Below are positions 36,834-44,912 of a DNA stretch of 64,000 bases, in pieces. How positions within the stretch are numbered: position 1 is the stretch's first letter; every line of letters starts with the position of its first letter. The stretch comes from Daejeonella sp. GTDB taxonomy: Bacteria; Bacteroidota; Bacteroidia; Sphingobacteriales; Sphingobacteriaceae. Under the pieces are notes generated by a model. The model made no database searches and was not told the DNA's origin. It saw nothing but the letters and a program-made list of their open reading frames with translations. The stretch lies in contig NZ_JAUXXZ010000050.1 of assembly GCF_030684675.1 (NCBI RefSeq), positions 147,486 through 211,485 of the forward strand, given 5' to 3'. A program made the position numbers and the translations under genes.

Positions 36834-38522
36834 TTAACGAAACTGATAATCAACTCCAGTAACCTGAGTCAAAAGTGTTTGAGAGGCATCTAAAGCCTTT
36901 GCAGACATTGGCGGACTTGGAGTTACCGGTGAATTTACACTTAAATATTCTTTTAAAACAGAGTGTAAGGTAAATGCGGTATTCATCGGGTTGACAACGC
37001 CCCTCATCCTGCAGAGCATATCTTCAGGATCTCCTTCACGTTCACATGCACAAATCCTATAAGTCTTAGCCAAATCTAGTGGCATACCGTTAACCTCCAC
37101 ATCTTTAACTCTCCGACCATTCTCCTCAAAAGCCATAAAGCTAATTTTCATGCCTTTGAACTTGATTACCCAACCGCCAAGCCGCTGTGAAGCATCTTTG
37201 GCAAAAACATTATTTAGTTCTTTTTCAAGCCAGTCGAAAATTTGTTTACCCGTAACAGAACCTGTTCGGACCACACTATCCACTGGGAGCATGTCAAAAA
37301 TATATCCATTTGTAATTGGGATATTCCCCGTTTTATCAGGACTGGCATTCGGCGGACAGAATCTAAAACCGTTGGATAAAACAATATCAGCTTCTTTAAT
37401 TTTCCACTTTAAGGCATCCAGAATCAAAGTATCTATTGTGTTTTCAATTACAAAATAACGATATAGTGGTAAAGTACTATAGCCGGCAATATGATTGATA
37501 TCGTTCTCGAAAGGCTGTTCATGAATATCTATCAGTTTAGAAATCTCCTTATCAGCTTTATATTTTTTTGAATCAATTTCAACCAGCGAATAGGTGTCCT
37601 GAATAACCTTTCCATCCTTTATCCGGAGCTCAAGTTTTCCAACAAAAGAACCAAAAGCTCCCGGTTCAACTACCTTTGAATAGCGACACTGAATCGGTTT
37701 TCTTACCCTTTCATGCGTATCGCCACCGAGAATATAATCAACACCCTCACATTCAGGCAGATTAGCCAAATGAATCTGTTGGGATAATCCAAGATGAGAA
37801 AGCAATAAAACATAGGCACATTGCTCCTGGTTACGTAAAACATCTATGTAGTGAGCCAGATTTTCTTCAGGTTTGGTATAGATAATTCCTTTACTGTAAC
37901 CTGGCGACTGACGGATAGGAACCAGGGGATCAGTATATCCGAGGAAGCCAATTTTTACACCTCCTACGTTCCATACATGATAGGGCTGAAAAATCAATTC
38001 ACCCCTTTTACCATTCCCAAGATCATGATACATATTGGCACAAACTTTCGGTGCATTTAATGCCCCCAATAAAGTCTGCATGGCCTTTTTGTGATAAATT
38101 ACCTCCCAGTTACCCGGCAAATAAAGGTCGTAACCCAGTTCATTTAAGACCGGAACCATTGCTTTCCCAGTGGTTTTTACAGATAGTTCACTACCCTGAA
38201 ACATATCTCCGGTATCAATAATAAAGGTATTTGGATTCCTTTTCTTCTCTTTTCTAAGGTATGTTGCCAGATTAGCATAACCTCCTGTCTTCCGAAATAC
38301 AGCCTGCTCATTTTCCCAGAAAAGTTCATCATGCGGATGAACCTGACAATGCACATCGGTAGTTTGCAATATTGAAAGGGTAAATTCACCATCCTTTTCT
38401 GCAAGTGCAAGACTCCCTGAAGCCTCGTTTGCAATCGCAAAAAGAGGATTCGCAGAAACCAGAGCAGCACCGGCACTCATCGCACCCACTTTTCTTAAAA
38501 AGCCCCTCCTGTTATTTTCCAT
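36834..38522 (-). CDS. Tat-exported SoxB-like metallophosphatase / 5'-nucleotidase family protein
   Basis: The 562-residue protein starts with a Tat signal (NRRGFLRKVGAMSAGAALVSA), then a calcineurin-like domain with TTDVH (D56, H58), DTGDMFQGS, LPGNWEVIY, LLSHLGL and ILGGDTHERV. The C-terminal 5'-nucleotidase domain contains ITNGYIFDMLPVDSVVRTGSVTGKQIFDWLE. DxGDxxQGS and a Trp after the catalytic Asn/His position resemble SoxB, the thiosulfohydrolase of the Sox pathway. GDTH replaces the usual metal-binding GHTH. With sulfur genes all around, sulfur-compound hydrolysis is more likely than nucleotide salvage, but SoxYZ is not in the window. The UshA-like alternative stands. Confidence 0.72.
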   Translation of the reverse strand: MENNRRGFLRKVGAMSAGAALVSANPLFAIANEASGSLALAEKDGEFTLSILQTTDVHCQVHPHDELFWENEQAVFRKTGGYANLATYLRKEKKRNPNTFIIDTGDMFQGSELSVKTTGKAMVPVLNELGYDLYLPGNWEVIYHKKAMQTLLGALNAPKVCANMYHDLGNGKRGELIFQPYHVWNVGGVKIGFLGYTDPLVPIRQSPGYSKGIIYTKPEENLAHYIDVLRNQEQCAYVLLLSHLGLSQQIHLANLPECEGVDYILGGDTHERVRKPIQCRYSKVVEPGAFGSFVGKLELRIKDGKVIQDTYSLVEIDSKKYKADKEISKLIDIHEQPFENDINHIAGYSTLPLYRYFVIENTIDTLILDALKWKIKEADIVLSNGFRFCPPNASPDKTGNIPITNGYIFDMLPVDSVVRTGSVTGKQIFDWLEKELNNVFAKDASQRLGGWVIKFKGMKISFMAFEENGRRVKDVEVNGMPLDLAKTYRICACEREGDPEDMLCRMRGVVNPMNTAFTLHSVLKEYLSVNSPVTPSPPMSAKALDASQTLLTQVTGVDYQFR

Positions 38523-38553
38523 ATTACTTGATTCGGGAATTCTAATTTTAGTT

Positions 38554-39642
38554 TTAAATTTTAGCGGCTGAATTCTTTTTTACAGATTCTGCACTCTTCT
38601 TTTGTTCTTCCGCTATGGGTTTAAAGGGTCCTAACTTATGTTGTTCTTCAGTAAACTTGTCTGAATAAGGACCAAAAGGATGATCTATCGGCTTTTTTGA
38701 TTTATCTGGCCAATCTGTTGGAACGTTAATGTGTGGACGTGGTTGTGAATTAATATAGGCAGCAACATCCCAGGCTTCTTCATCACTCAATATCGGGTTT
38801 TCATAAGTAGCACCTTGCGGCATATTATCCCTCACATATTTGGCAAAGTTTGAAATGCGGTACAAACCTGCACCATCATTATAACTGTTCTTACCCCAAA
38901 GTGGAGGGAAAGCATACTCTGTTTTATCAGAGTTCAAAAATCCTGCACCATCAGACTGGTGGCAGCTCTGACATTTTGAAGTATAAACTGCCTTTCCCTT
39001 ATTCGGATCGGCAGCCCTGTCAAGATATGCCAGGTCTCTGAAACCAGAGCCAGCAGCCTTTTCACCCTTCTTCACATTGGTGCCGAGAAAATTAAGGTAG
39101 GCAACAATAGCCTTCATTTCTTTACTTTCTGTATCTAATGCCGAACCGTTTAAACTCCTCTCAAAGCAGTCATTAACACGTTTTTCAACACTTTCCTCTG
39201 TTCCGCTCCTTGCCCTGAACTTTGGATATAATGAGGCTACAGAACCATAGTTATTAGCAAATACCGCTGTCCCAGCCTTCAAATGACAGTTCTGGCAATT
39301 CATCCCATTACTGATCTGCATTACAGAACCATTTGGCCCCAGATATTGAGCTGTATGAGCAATAAGCTCCTTTCCGTACTCAACCTCCGATTTTTGTTGA
39401 GCATCAGTGATCGTGCTGACATCTGGTGCAATCCAAAATTCCTGAACCACTGATTTTACTTCGGCGACAACAGACGCTGCATCCTCAAGCTTAACTTTTG
39501 GTCTTTTTGGCAAATTGATCAGATAATAGCCCAATGGGAGGGCAACTATTATAACAACCAATAGTACCATTAAGTTAATCAGCTTTCTTATAACTGAAAG
39601 CAGATCCTTAGTTACATCGCCATCATCATGCTTCTTAGACAT
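38554..39642 (-). CDS. TsdA-like membrane-anchored dihaem cytochrome c (thiosulfate dehydrogenase / tetrathionate reductase)
   Basis: The 362-residue protein has one N-terminal membrane helix (about 21-43), then two cytochrome c domains with haem motifs CQNCH (116-120) and CQSCH (224-228). The first domain has the TsdA layout: NGMNCQNCHLKAGT, YPKFRARSGTEESVEKRVNDCFERSLNG and MKAIVAYLNFLG. C159, 39 residues after the first haem His, matches the unusual His/Cys axial ligand of TsdA. The enzyme interconverts thiosulfate and tetrathionate in the periplasm. It lies directly between the SoxB-like gene and the YeeE transporters. Confidence 0.87.
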   Translation of the reverse strand: MSKKHDDGDVTKDLLSVIRKLINLMVLLVVIIVALPLGYYLINLPKRPKVKLEDAASVVAEVKSVVQEFWIAPDVSTITDAQQKSEVEYGKELIAHTAQYLGPNGSVMQISNGMNCQNCHLKAGTAVFANNYGSVASLYPKFRARSGTEESVEKRVNDCFERSLNGSALDTESKEMKAIVAYLNFLGTNVKKGEKAAGSGFRDLAYLDRAADPNKGKAVYTSKCQSCHQSDGAGFLNSDKTEYAFPPLWGKNSYNDGAGLYRISNFAKYVRDNMPQGATYENPILSDEEAWDVAAYINSQPRPHINVPTDWPDKSKKPIDHPFGPYSDKFTEEQHKLGPFKPIAEEQKKSAESVKKNSAAKI

Positions 39643-39653
39643 AAGCCTTATTT

Positions 39654-40067
39654 TTAGTGAGGTAATTTATTCTTGATTAGTCCGTACAGGTAAGTTCCAA
39701 CTATAGCAAAGAAAAACACGATTGCCATAGCCCAATAACCATAACCGATATTCACTATCATTGGTCCCGGACAAGCACCGCTCAAAGCCCAGCCGAGTCC
39801 GAAGATCGAACCCCCAATAAGGTAACGTACAACAGATTTTTCTTTCGGATTAAACATAATCGGGTTGCCATGATAATCTCTCATACGAAACCTTTTGATT
39901 AAAGCTACACCCGCTACACCCAGGGTAACTGCAGTTCCAATAATTCCGTACATATGAAAAGCCTGAAAGCGGAACATTTCCTGAATCCTGTACCAGGAAA
40001 CTGCCTCAGATTTCGTCATCACGATACCGAAAACTATACCCAGCAATAAAAATTTTATAAACTTCAT
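39654..40067 (-). CDS. YeeE/YedE half-transporter (DUF6691-like), sulfur compound uptake
   Basis: This 137-residue membrane protein has four predicted helices. The last conserved loop GWALSGACPGPMIVNIGYGYW contains the CPGP cysteine of YeeE/YedE proteins. In full-length YeeE (TsuA), buried cysteines pass thiosulfate across the membrane. Here the transporter is split into two genes, this being the shorter half. It starts 3 nt after the partner gene stops, so equal production is likely. Confidence 0.87.
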   Translation of the reverse strand: MKFIKFLLLGIVFGIVMTKSEAVSWYRIQEMFRFQAFHMYGIIGTAVTLGVAGVALIKRFRMRDYHGNPIMFNPKEKSVVRYLIGGSIFGLGWALSGACPGPMIVNIGYGYWAMAIVFFFAIVGTYLYGLIKNKLPH

Positions 40068-40070
40068 ATC

Positions 40071-40625
40071 TTAAAATATTAAAGGAAGAAATAAATAGGT
40101 CATCAGTAAACCCCCGATAAAAAAGCCCATTACTGCTATCAATGATGGAACCTGAAGATCTGATAAACCGCTGATGGCGTGTCCGGAAGTACATCCCCCG
40201 GCATAGCGGGATCCAAATCCTACCATTAAACCTCCAAAAGCCAGAAGAAGGAATCCTTTAATGGATAAAACTGCATCAAGTCCAAAAAGTTCGGCAGGTT
40301 GCAGGGATTCAGGAGCAGCAATTCCCAGTTTGGATAAATCCTGAATTGTTGCCTCAGAAATCAGAACAGGAGCATCCGTAGACAGGAATTCTCTGGCGAT
40401 GAAACCACCTAAAATTGCTCCTACAAGAAATACCAGATTCCATATTTGTGCTTTCCAGTTGAAATCAAAAAATTTAGCTGATTTGCCCAGACCTGCAGCT
40501 GCACAGATCGTTCTTAAATTTGAAGAAAATCCGAAGGATTGTCCGAAATACAATAAAAAGAACATGATAGCTGCTATCATTATCCCGGAGAACCACCATG
40601 ACCATGGTTGTAATATAAATTCCAT
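40071..40625 (-). CDS. YeeE/YedE half-transporter, sulfur compound uptake
   Basis: The 184-residue membrane protein has about five helices and the signature SRYAGGCTSGHAISGLSDLQVPSLI, including the CTSGH cysteine. GGFIAREFL and GFGSRYAGG are typical of the larger half of split YeeE/YedE pairs. Together with the 137-residue partner it should form one complete inner-membrane channel for thiosulfate or a related sulfur species. It is 9 nt downstream of the universal stress protein gene. Confidence 0.88.
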   Translation of the reverse strand: MEFILQPWSWWFSGIMIAAIMFFLLYFGQSFGFSSNLRTICAAAGLGKSAKFFDFNWKAQIWNLVFLVGAILGGFIAREFLSTDAPVLISEATIQDLSKLGIAAPESLQPAELFGLDAVLSIKGFLLLAFGGLMVGFGSRYAGGCTSGHAISGLSDLQVPSLIAVMGFFIGGLLMTYLFLPLIF

Positions 40626-40634
40626 TATCTTTTT

Positions 40635-41471
40635 TTAGTTGTTTAGGTGAAAGGAAATAATCGGCTTGAAGAGATGATTAATCAATTTTTCTGTCGCACT
40701 CTGATGGAATAATCCACCTTTACCATGTGTACCAATACAAACGATATCCATATTGATCATCTGGTTGAAATGTACAACTCCATTCTCCACATCTTTATCA
40801 TTGATCAGGTGACACTGGTAATTTGAAATACCATTTAATTCAGCGAACTGGATCATTTGAGCTTCAACTTTTGCCTTCTCCGCATCTACACTTCCTGAAG
40901 TGATTTGCAGCAGGTGCATTTTAGGATCAAATGCTTTGATCAGTTTCTGCATTAATACAAGATTTTCTTTTGCCGGCTGACTAAAGTTATGTACCAGCAG
41001 AATATTCCGGATCTGAAGGTCAGAGCGATCACACATCAAAGAAAGTAAAGGTGTATTAGATTTACGGGCTATGATCTGTGTTTCTGAACCCGAAAGCTTT
41101 TCCTTCAAACCGCTGGCACCTTTGGTCCCCATCACGATCAGATCGAAATGATTAGATTCTGTAAACTTTAAAATCGCATCGGTAGTTTTACCAAGTACCA
41201 GGTGGGTATTTATATGATCGCCATACAATACTTTCAGATTTGCAAGCTTTCTTTCCGCAATATCTTTCTGTTTTGTTACGAAATTAACATCAATTTCACC
41301 ACAGGTTTGAATATTTCCGGCTGAATCCAATGTCACGGTATCAGGCACATTCAAGACATGCAAAAAATGAATATCAATTGCAGTTTTCTCTTCAAGTCTT
41401 TGGACCATCAGGTAAGCAAATTCTGCCTGAACAGAAAAATCTGTTGGAATTATGATTTTTAGTGTCTCCAT
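40635..41471 (-). CDS. Tandem universal stress protein
   Basis: The 278-residue cytoplasmic protein has two UspA-like halves. The first (KIIIPTDFSVQAEFAYLMVQRLEE to DLIVMGTKGASGLKEKLSGSETQIIARK) keeps the ATP-binding GxxGxxxxxxGS pattern. The second (ILLVHNFSQPAKENLVLMQ to DIVCIGTHGKGGLFHQSATEKLINH) is weaker. Usp proteins of this tandem type are common next to sulfur and respiratory genes in Bacteroidota. The exact role is not established. Confidence 0.88.
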   Translation of the reverse strand: METLKIIIPTDFSVQAEFAYLMVQRLEEKTAIDIHFLHVLNVPDTVTLDSAGNIQTCGEIDVNFVTKQKDIAERKLANLKVLYGDHINTHLVLGKTTDAILKFTESNHFDLIVMGTKGASGLKEKLSGSETQIIARKSNTPLLSLMCDRSDLQIRNILLVHNFSQPAKENLVLMQKLIKAFDPKMHLLQITSGSVDAEKAKVEAQMIQFAELNGISNYQCHLINDKDVENGVVHFNQMINMDIVCIGTHGKGGLFHQSATEKLINHLFKPIISFHLNN

Positions 41472-41488
41472 TATGATCAGATATTAAA

Positions 41489-41734
41489 TTAATTCATTGA
41501 AACATTTTGCCAGGCACCTTGATTCTCAATATTTGAAATACCCGATTGTAAAAGGATACTTCTCGCAATATTGGCTCTGTTACCACTTCTGCACACCAAA
41601 ATGACTTTATCAAATTGACGCAAATTATCGATATAGGTTTCAATTTTATCAAGAGGATAATTTACACTGCCATTTGCATGTCCATCCAGATTGAACTCAT
41701 CTGTTGTTCTTACATCTACTACTATTGTCTTCAT
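41489..41734 (-). CDS. Single-domain rhodanese
   Basis: The 81-residue protein has VDVRTTDEFNLDGHANGSVNYPL and the active loop CRSGNRA with its persulfide-carrying cysteine. It is a minimal rhodanese without signal peptide, so it acts in the cytoplasm. It probably takes sulfane sulfur from imported thiosulfate or from polysulfide and hands it to thiols such as thioredoxin or glutathione-like compounds. It lies 74 nt downstream of another rhodanese in the same operon. Confidence 0.9.
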   Translation of the reverse strand: MKTIVVDVRTTDEFNLDGHANGSVNYPLDKIETYIDNLRQFDKVILVCRSGNRANIARSILLQSGISNIENQGAWQNVSMN

Positions 41735-41808
41735 TTTAAATTTTTATTGTTCTTAAATTAATTCAGTCTGGTGTTTAAAACAGTAAACCGATACTTTAAT
41801 ACTCAAAA

Positions 41809-42120
41809 TTAACTTACAAACTGATTCACAATTTCTACAGTACCGCCATTCACAACATTTGCAAATCCGTTTTGTTCCAGAAAAGATTTTGCCTGTGAGC
41901 TTCTGTTACCGCTTCTGCAAAAAACAATGATGTGCTTCTTGTTTTTGAATTTTGCCAACTGGGATGGTATGCTGTCCAGAGGAATATTTACAGAACCTTT
42001 TACATGATTCTGAGAAAATTCACGTGGAGATCTGACATCAACCAAATATGCCCCATCATTTATAATTCCGGTCAAATCCTGCTTTGCAGAACCTCCAAAT
42101 AGCCAACTCAATATACCCAT
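41809..42120 (-). CDS. Single-domain rhodanese
   Basis: The 103-residue protein has VDVRSPREFSQNHVKGSVNIPL, FKNKKHIIVFCRSGNRSSQAKSFL and an N-terminal hydrophobic patch (MGILSWLFGG) that could associate with membrane. The active cysteine lies in CRSGNRS. It follows thioredoxin by 10 nt, which suggests direct sulfur exchange between the two products. Confidence 0.9.
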   Translation of the reverse strand: MGILSWLFGGSAKQDLTGIINDGAYLVDVRSPREFSQNHVKGSVNIPLDSIPSQLAKFKNKKHIIVFCRSGNRSSQAKSFLEQNGFANVVNGGTVEIVNQFVS

Positions 42121-42130
42121 GATCTTATTT

Positions 42131-42427
42131 TTAAACTGTAAACTTTTTAATCACTCCAACTAATCCGTTCTTCTGAACGACACCACTTTGCCGCCACAAT
42201 ACTTTTCCCTGTTTAAATAATATGAGGGTTGGAACACCCTGCACCTGGTATGTTGCAGCGGCCTGGGGATTTTTATCGACGTCAACTTTCAGGATACTGA
42301 CAGCATCTCCTACTTCTTGTTTAACATCTTTTAATATTGGTGCCATAACCTTACATGGTCCGCACCATTCTGCAAAAAAATCAACAAGCACGGGCTTGTC
42401 CGATTCTATTAATTCATTAAATGTCAT
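42131..42427 (-). CDS. Thioredoxin
   Basis: The 98-residue protein has the active site WCGPCKVMAPIL and the cis-Pro loop QGVPTLILFKQGK. It is a complete classical thioredoxin without signal peptide. In this operon it could reduce rhodanese-bound persulfide and release sulfide. Its ATG overlaps the upstream stop by 4 nt (ATGA), indicating translational coupling to the small membrane protein. Confidence 0.92.
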   Translation of the reverse strand: MTFNELIESDKPVLVDFFAEWCGPCKVMAPILKDVKQEVGDAVSILKVDVDKNPQAAATYQVQGVPTLILFKQGKVLWRQSGVVQKNGLVGVIKKFTV

Positions 42428-42669
42428 GGCTGTTTATTTAAATCTTCATAGCTTATTTCTTTCGATCCGGTATCGTTTTTGGCAGGAGGAGCAGCACAGG
42501 TACCTGCATCGCAACAAGAGGCATTAAAAACGGCCATTCCTGTAAAAAGTAAACCCATCAGACCAAACAATATATCTGCAGCCATCACTGCCTGAACCAA
42601 AATCACCAGTCCAATTCCCAAACGAAGAAATCTGATGATGTTCCAGTTACTAAAAATTATCGCTTTCAT
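42424..42669 (-). CDS. Small membrane protein with cysteine cluster
   Basis: The 81-residue protein has two predicted helices (about 10-30 and 34-50) and then a cysteine-rich tail, NASCCDAGTCAAPP. I do not assign a family. The Cys-Cys-x4-Cys group beside thioredoxin and rhodanese genes may bind metal or carry sulfur. It is the first gene of the long sulfur operon and has the dyad/-7 promoter directly upstream, with a predicted leader of about 26 nt. Confidence 0.75.
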   Translation of the reverse strand: MKAIIFSNWNIIRFLRLGIGLVILVQAVMAADILFGLMGLLFTGMAVFNASCCDAGTCAAPPAKNDTGSKEISYEDLNKQP

Positions 42670-42699
42670 GTGAATCTGTTGTTATGCTAAATTATATAA

Positions 42700-42707
42700 C
42701 AAAAGTA
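42700..42707 (-). promoter_or_regulatory. -7 element of the main sulfur operon
   Basis: On the minus strand it reads TACTTTTG, a perfect TAnnTTTG match. The predicted start is near 42696. The regulatory dyad is centred 36.5 nt upstream of its last G. Confidence 0.7.
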
Positions 42708-42729
42708 AGGACTGCTGGCTGCGATCTTA

Positions 42730-42743
42730 GTAACAAAGGTTAC
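42730..42743 (-). promoter_or_regulatory. Predicted Crp/Fnr-type operator, site 1
   Basis: The 5-4-5 dyad, GTAAC-CTTT-GTTAC on the minus strand, has perfect arms. It is centred at about -41 relative to the predicted start of the operon from 42669 downward. Confidence 0.7.
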
Positions 42744-42760
42744 AAATGAAAATCTCAGTT

Positions 42761-43066
42761 TCAGCTTTTATCGTGCGGGATATAATTCCCGATATGTTTG
42801 CGGTTATTTCTGAGTTTCCGCTTTTGATGATAAAACCTGTAAAGGCCAATAAAAAATATCAGCAAAGCGATTATCCAGAAAGCGATTTCCAGATACCATC
42901 CGTAGCTGAGGTTTAACAGGCTGTTTAACGTCATGCCTGCGATAGCAAAATATAACGATGTTCTCACAAAAGCCAGCAGGGTTCTGTCAATTGCCATATC
43001 AGTCCTTTCAATCGCCAGATTTTCACGGAGGATAATATCCTTATTTAGAACTTCATTCAATTTCAT
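42761..43066 (-). CDS. DUF202 membrane protein
   Basis: The 101-residue protein has the DUF202 signature LAIERTDMAIDRTLLAFVRTSLYFAIAGMTL and two predicted helices. Members of this family (YidH-like) are small inner-membrane proteins of unknown function. It lies upstream of the site 1 promoter and 9 nt downstream of an MFS remnant. It is the last intact gene before the main operon. Confidence 0.85.
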   Translation of the reverse strand: MKLNEVLNKDIILRENLAIERTDMAIDRTLLAFVRTSLYFAIAGMTLNSLLNLSYGWYLEIAFWIIALLIFFIGLYRFYHQKRKLRNNRKHIGNYIPHDKS

Positions 43067-43075
43067 AGGCCTTTG

Positions 43076-43267
43076 TCAATATACCGGGACGCAATAATCA
43101 CTGTTCCAGAATAGTTTATTTGTACAGCACATCCGCCGGTTCGCTATCATTCCTGCTATGGCTGTTATGGCAGCCACAATGAAAAGGGCATTGACAATTC
43201 CAAAGGCATCTGCTAATATCCCACTTAAAAATGCAAATTGATATCTGTTTTTATGTAAACCCTGCAT
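43076..43267 (-). pseudogene. C-terminal remnant of an MFS transporter
   Basis: Sixty-three codons encode SGILADAFGIVNALFIVAAITAIAGMIANRRM, which looks like the last one or two helices of an MFS protein. Unrelated sequence follows and there is no plausible N-terminal part. The rest of the gene is absent, so this is a deletion remnant at the edge between the dioxygenase genes and the main sulfur operon. Confidence 0.6.
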
Positions 43268-43313
43268 AATTCAATTTAAGCATAAAATCAAAACCTCAGA
43301 CTTATTATTAATT

Positions 43314-43343
43314 AAAGGGAGGTATTAAAAAACACCTCCCTTT
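43314..43343 (-). terminator. Hairpin terminator after the first persulfide dioxygenase gene
   Basis: The perfect 10-bp stem AAAGGGAGGT/ACCTCCCTTT lies 28 nt downstream of the stop codon. The T-run is short (TTTAATT), so termination may be partial. Confidence 0.65.
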
Positions 43344-43370
43344 GAAAATTTAGAAAGATATATCAACAGA

Positions 43371-44786
43371 TCAGGCAGGCATCACCTTACTCTGGCAAAC
43401 AAAATCTGTTTTCGGAATATTGGTACCACTGATTGCTCCAAATCCACCGGCAATTTCAGTGAAGTTTCTGTAACCTCTTGCCTGAAGAATTGATGCAGCC
43501 ATCATACTGCGGTAACCACCAGCACAGTGTAAGAAGAAATGCTGTTTAGGATTTACATCTTTAATCCATTCATTTATATAGGCCAAAGGTCGGTTGTATG
43601 CATTATCCACATGTTCGGCTGCATATTCGCTTTCTCTGCGTATATCAAATACCAGATCCTTTTCAAGTCTGAATTCATTTGCAAACTGCTCAGCAGTAAT
43701 ACGATCAACCACATCAGCTTCTTTTCCTGAATCTAACCAGGCTTTGAATCCACCCTTCAAATGTCCCAGAATATTATCAAAACCTACACGGCTCAAACGG
43801 GTAACTGCTTCTTCCTCATTTCCTTCATCAGTAACCAATAGTATTGCCTGTTTAACATCTACAATCAGTGCTCCAACCCAAGGAGCAAAATCGCCGCCAA
43901 GTCCAATATTTACAGATTGCGGGATAAATCCTTTATAGAAAATCGTATTATCTCTGGTATCCAGAATCAGTGCATCCGTATTTTCAGCTGCTGTTTCAAA
44001 CTCATCAGGGCTCAGGGCTCTCATGCCATTATTTAAAACAGTATCAAAGCTTTCGTAACCCTTCTTATTCATTGCTACATTTAGACCAAAATATGCAGGA
44101 GGAGGAAGAAGACCCTCAGTAACAGCTTTCACAAAAGATTCCTTATCCGGCTGATTCAATGCATAATTTACCCGCTTTTGGTTACCCAAAGTATCCACAG
44201 TTTCCTTCATCATATTTTTACCGCAAGCACTACCGGCACCATGAGCAGGGTATACTATTACATCATCGGCTAAAGGCATTATTTTAGTATTAAGGCTATC
44301 ATAGAGTAAACCGGCAAGTTCATCCTGTGTCATATGTGCTGCCCTCTGGGCAAGATCCGGACGACCTACATCACCCAGAAACAGTGTATCACCACTGAAA
44401 ATACAATGGTCTTTTCCTGTTTCATCTTTCAACAGAAAAGTTGCACTTTCCATCGTATGCCCCGGAGTATGCAAAACCTTAATGGTAATATCACCTACCT
44501 TAAATTCCTGCCCGTCGCTTGCAGAAATACATTCAAATTCGCAGGCTGCATTAGGGCCATAAACAATCGGAGATCCTGTTTTCCTGCTCAGATCAACGTG
44601 ACCGCTGACAAAATCGGCATGAAAATGAGTTTCAAAAATGTATTTTAGTTTAACCCCATCCCTGCTAAGTCTGCTAAGATAAGGCTCCACCTCACGCAGT
44701 GGATCTATAATGGCAGCTTCGCCATTGCTGGTGATGTAATACGCACCTTGTGCCAAACATCCGGTGTAAATTTGCTCTACATTCAT
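43371..44786 (-). CDS. Persulfide dioxygenase-rhodanese fusion (CstB-type), copy 1
   Basis: The 471-residue protein starts with an ETHE1-like metallo-beta-lactamase domain (FETHFHADFVSGHVDLSRKTG; HTPGHTMESATFLL; FSGDTLFLGDVGRPDL; YPAHGAGSACG). Two rhodanese domains follow. The first lacks a cysteine (VTDEGN at the loop) and the second has CAGGYR. This is the CstB order, which oxidises thiol persulfides to sulfite and thiosulfate. The ATG at 44786 is chosen because the predicted transcription start (about 44802) lies downstream of the longer frame's 44831 start. It is a paralogue of the next gene, with its own promoter. Confidence 0.9.
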   Translation of the reverse strand: MNVEQIYTGCLAQGAYYITSNGEAAIIDPLREVEPYLSRLSRDGVKLKYIFETHFHADFVSGHVDLSRKTGSPIVYGPNAACEFECISASDGQEFKVGDITIKVLHTPGHTMESATFLLKDETGKDHCIFSGDTLFLGDVGRPDLAQRAAHMTQDELAGLLYDSLNTKIMPLADDVIVYPAHGAGSACGKNMMKETVDTLGNQKRVNYALNQPDKESFVKAVTEGLLPPPAYFGLNVAMNKKGYESFDTVLNNGMRALSPDEFETAAENTDALILDTRDNTIFYKGFIPQSVNIGLGGDFAPWVGALIVDVKQAILLVTDEGNEEEAVTRLSRVGFDNILGHLKGGFKAWLDSGKEADVVDRITAEQFANEFRLEKDLVFDIRRESEYAAEHVDNAYNRPLAYINEWIKDVNPKQHFFLHCAGGYRSMMAASILQARGYRNFTEIAGGFGAISGTNIPKTDFVCQSKVMPA

Positions 44787-44805
44787 TTTGTTAATTTTGA
44801 TACTA

Positions 44806-44813
44806 CAAAAATC
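44806..44813 (-). promoter_or_regulatory. -7 element of persulfide dioxygenase copy 1
   Basis: On the minus strand it reads GATTTTTG, one mismatch from TAnnTTTG. The spacing to the dyad is identical to the other three sulfur promoters. Confidence 0.6.
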
Positions 44814-44835
44814 GTGAATATTAGCAGTCATAACG

Positions 44836-44849
44836 GTAACATTTGTTGC
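44836..44849 (-). promoter_or_regulatory. Predicted Crp/Fnr-type operator, site 2
   Basis: GCAAC-AAAT-GTTAC on the minus strand has one mismatch in the left arm. The centre is 36.5 nt upstream of the last G of the -7 element. It lies between the terminator of copy 2 and the gene of copy 1. Confidence 0.68.
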
Positions 44850-44852
44850 AAA

Positions 44853-44884
44853 TAAAAAATTCGCCGGAAATGAATCCGGCGAAT
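44853..44884 (-). terminator. Intrinsic terminator of persulfide dioxygenase copy 2
   Basis: A perfect 10-bp GC-rich stem, ATTCGCCGGA/TCCGGCGAAT with a 6-nt loop, is followed by a T-run on the minus strand. It lies 29 nt after the stop. It isolates the two dioxygenase genes, in agreement with a separate promoter for copy 1. Confidence 0.88.
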
Positions 44885-44912
44885 CCTAACACTCACCTTA
44901 AAGAACCCACGA

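Noticed and set aside
44831..44850. Use of the upstream starts 44831 and 46421 for the two persulfide dioxygenases
   Set aside because: The extensions have no family match and would start upstream of, or inside, the predicted promoters and operator dyads.
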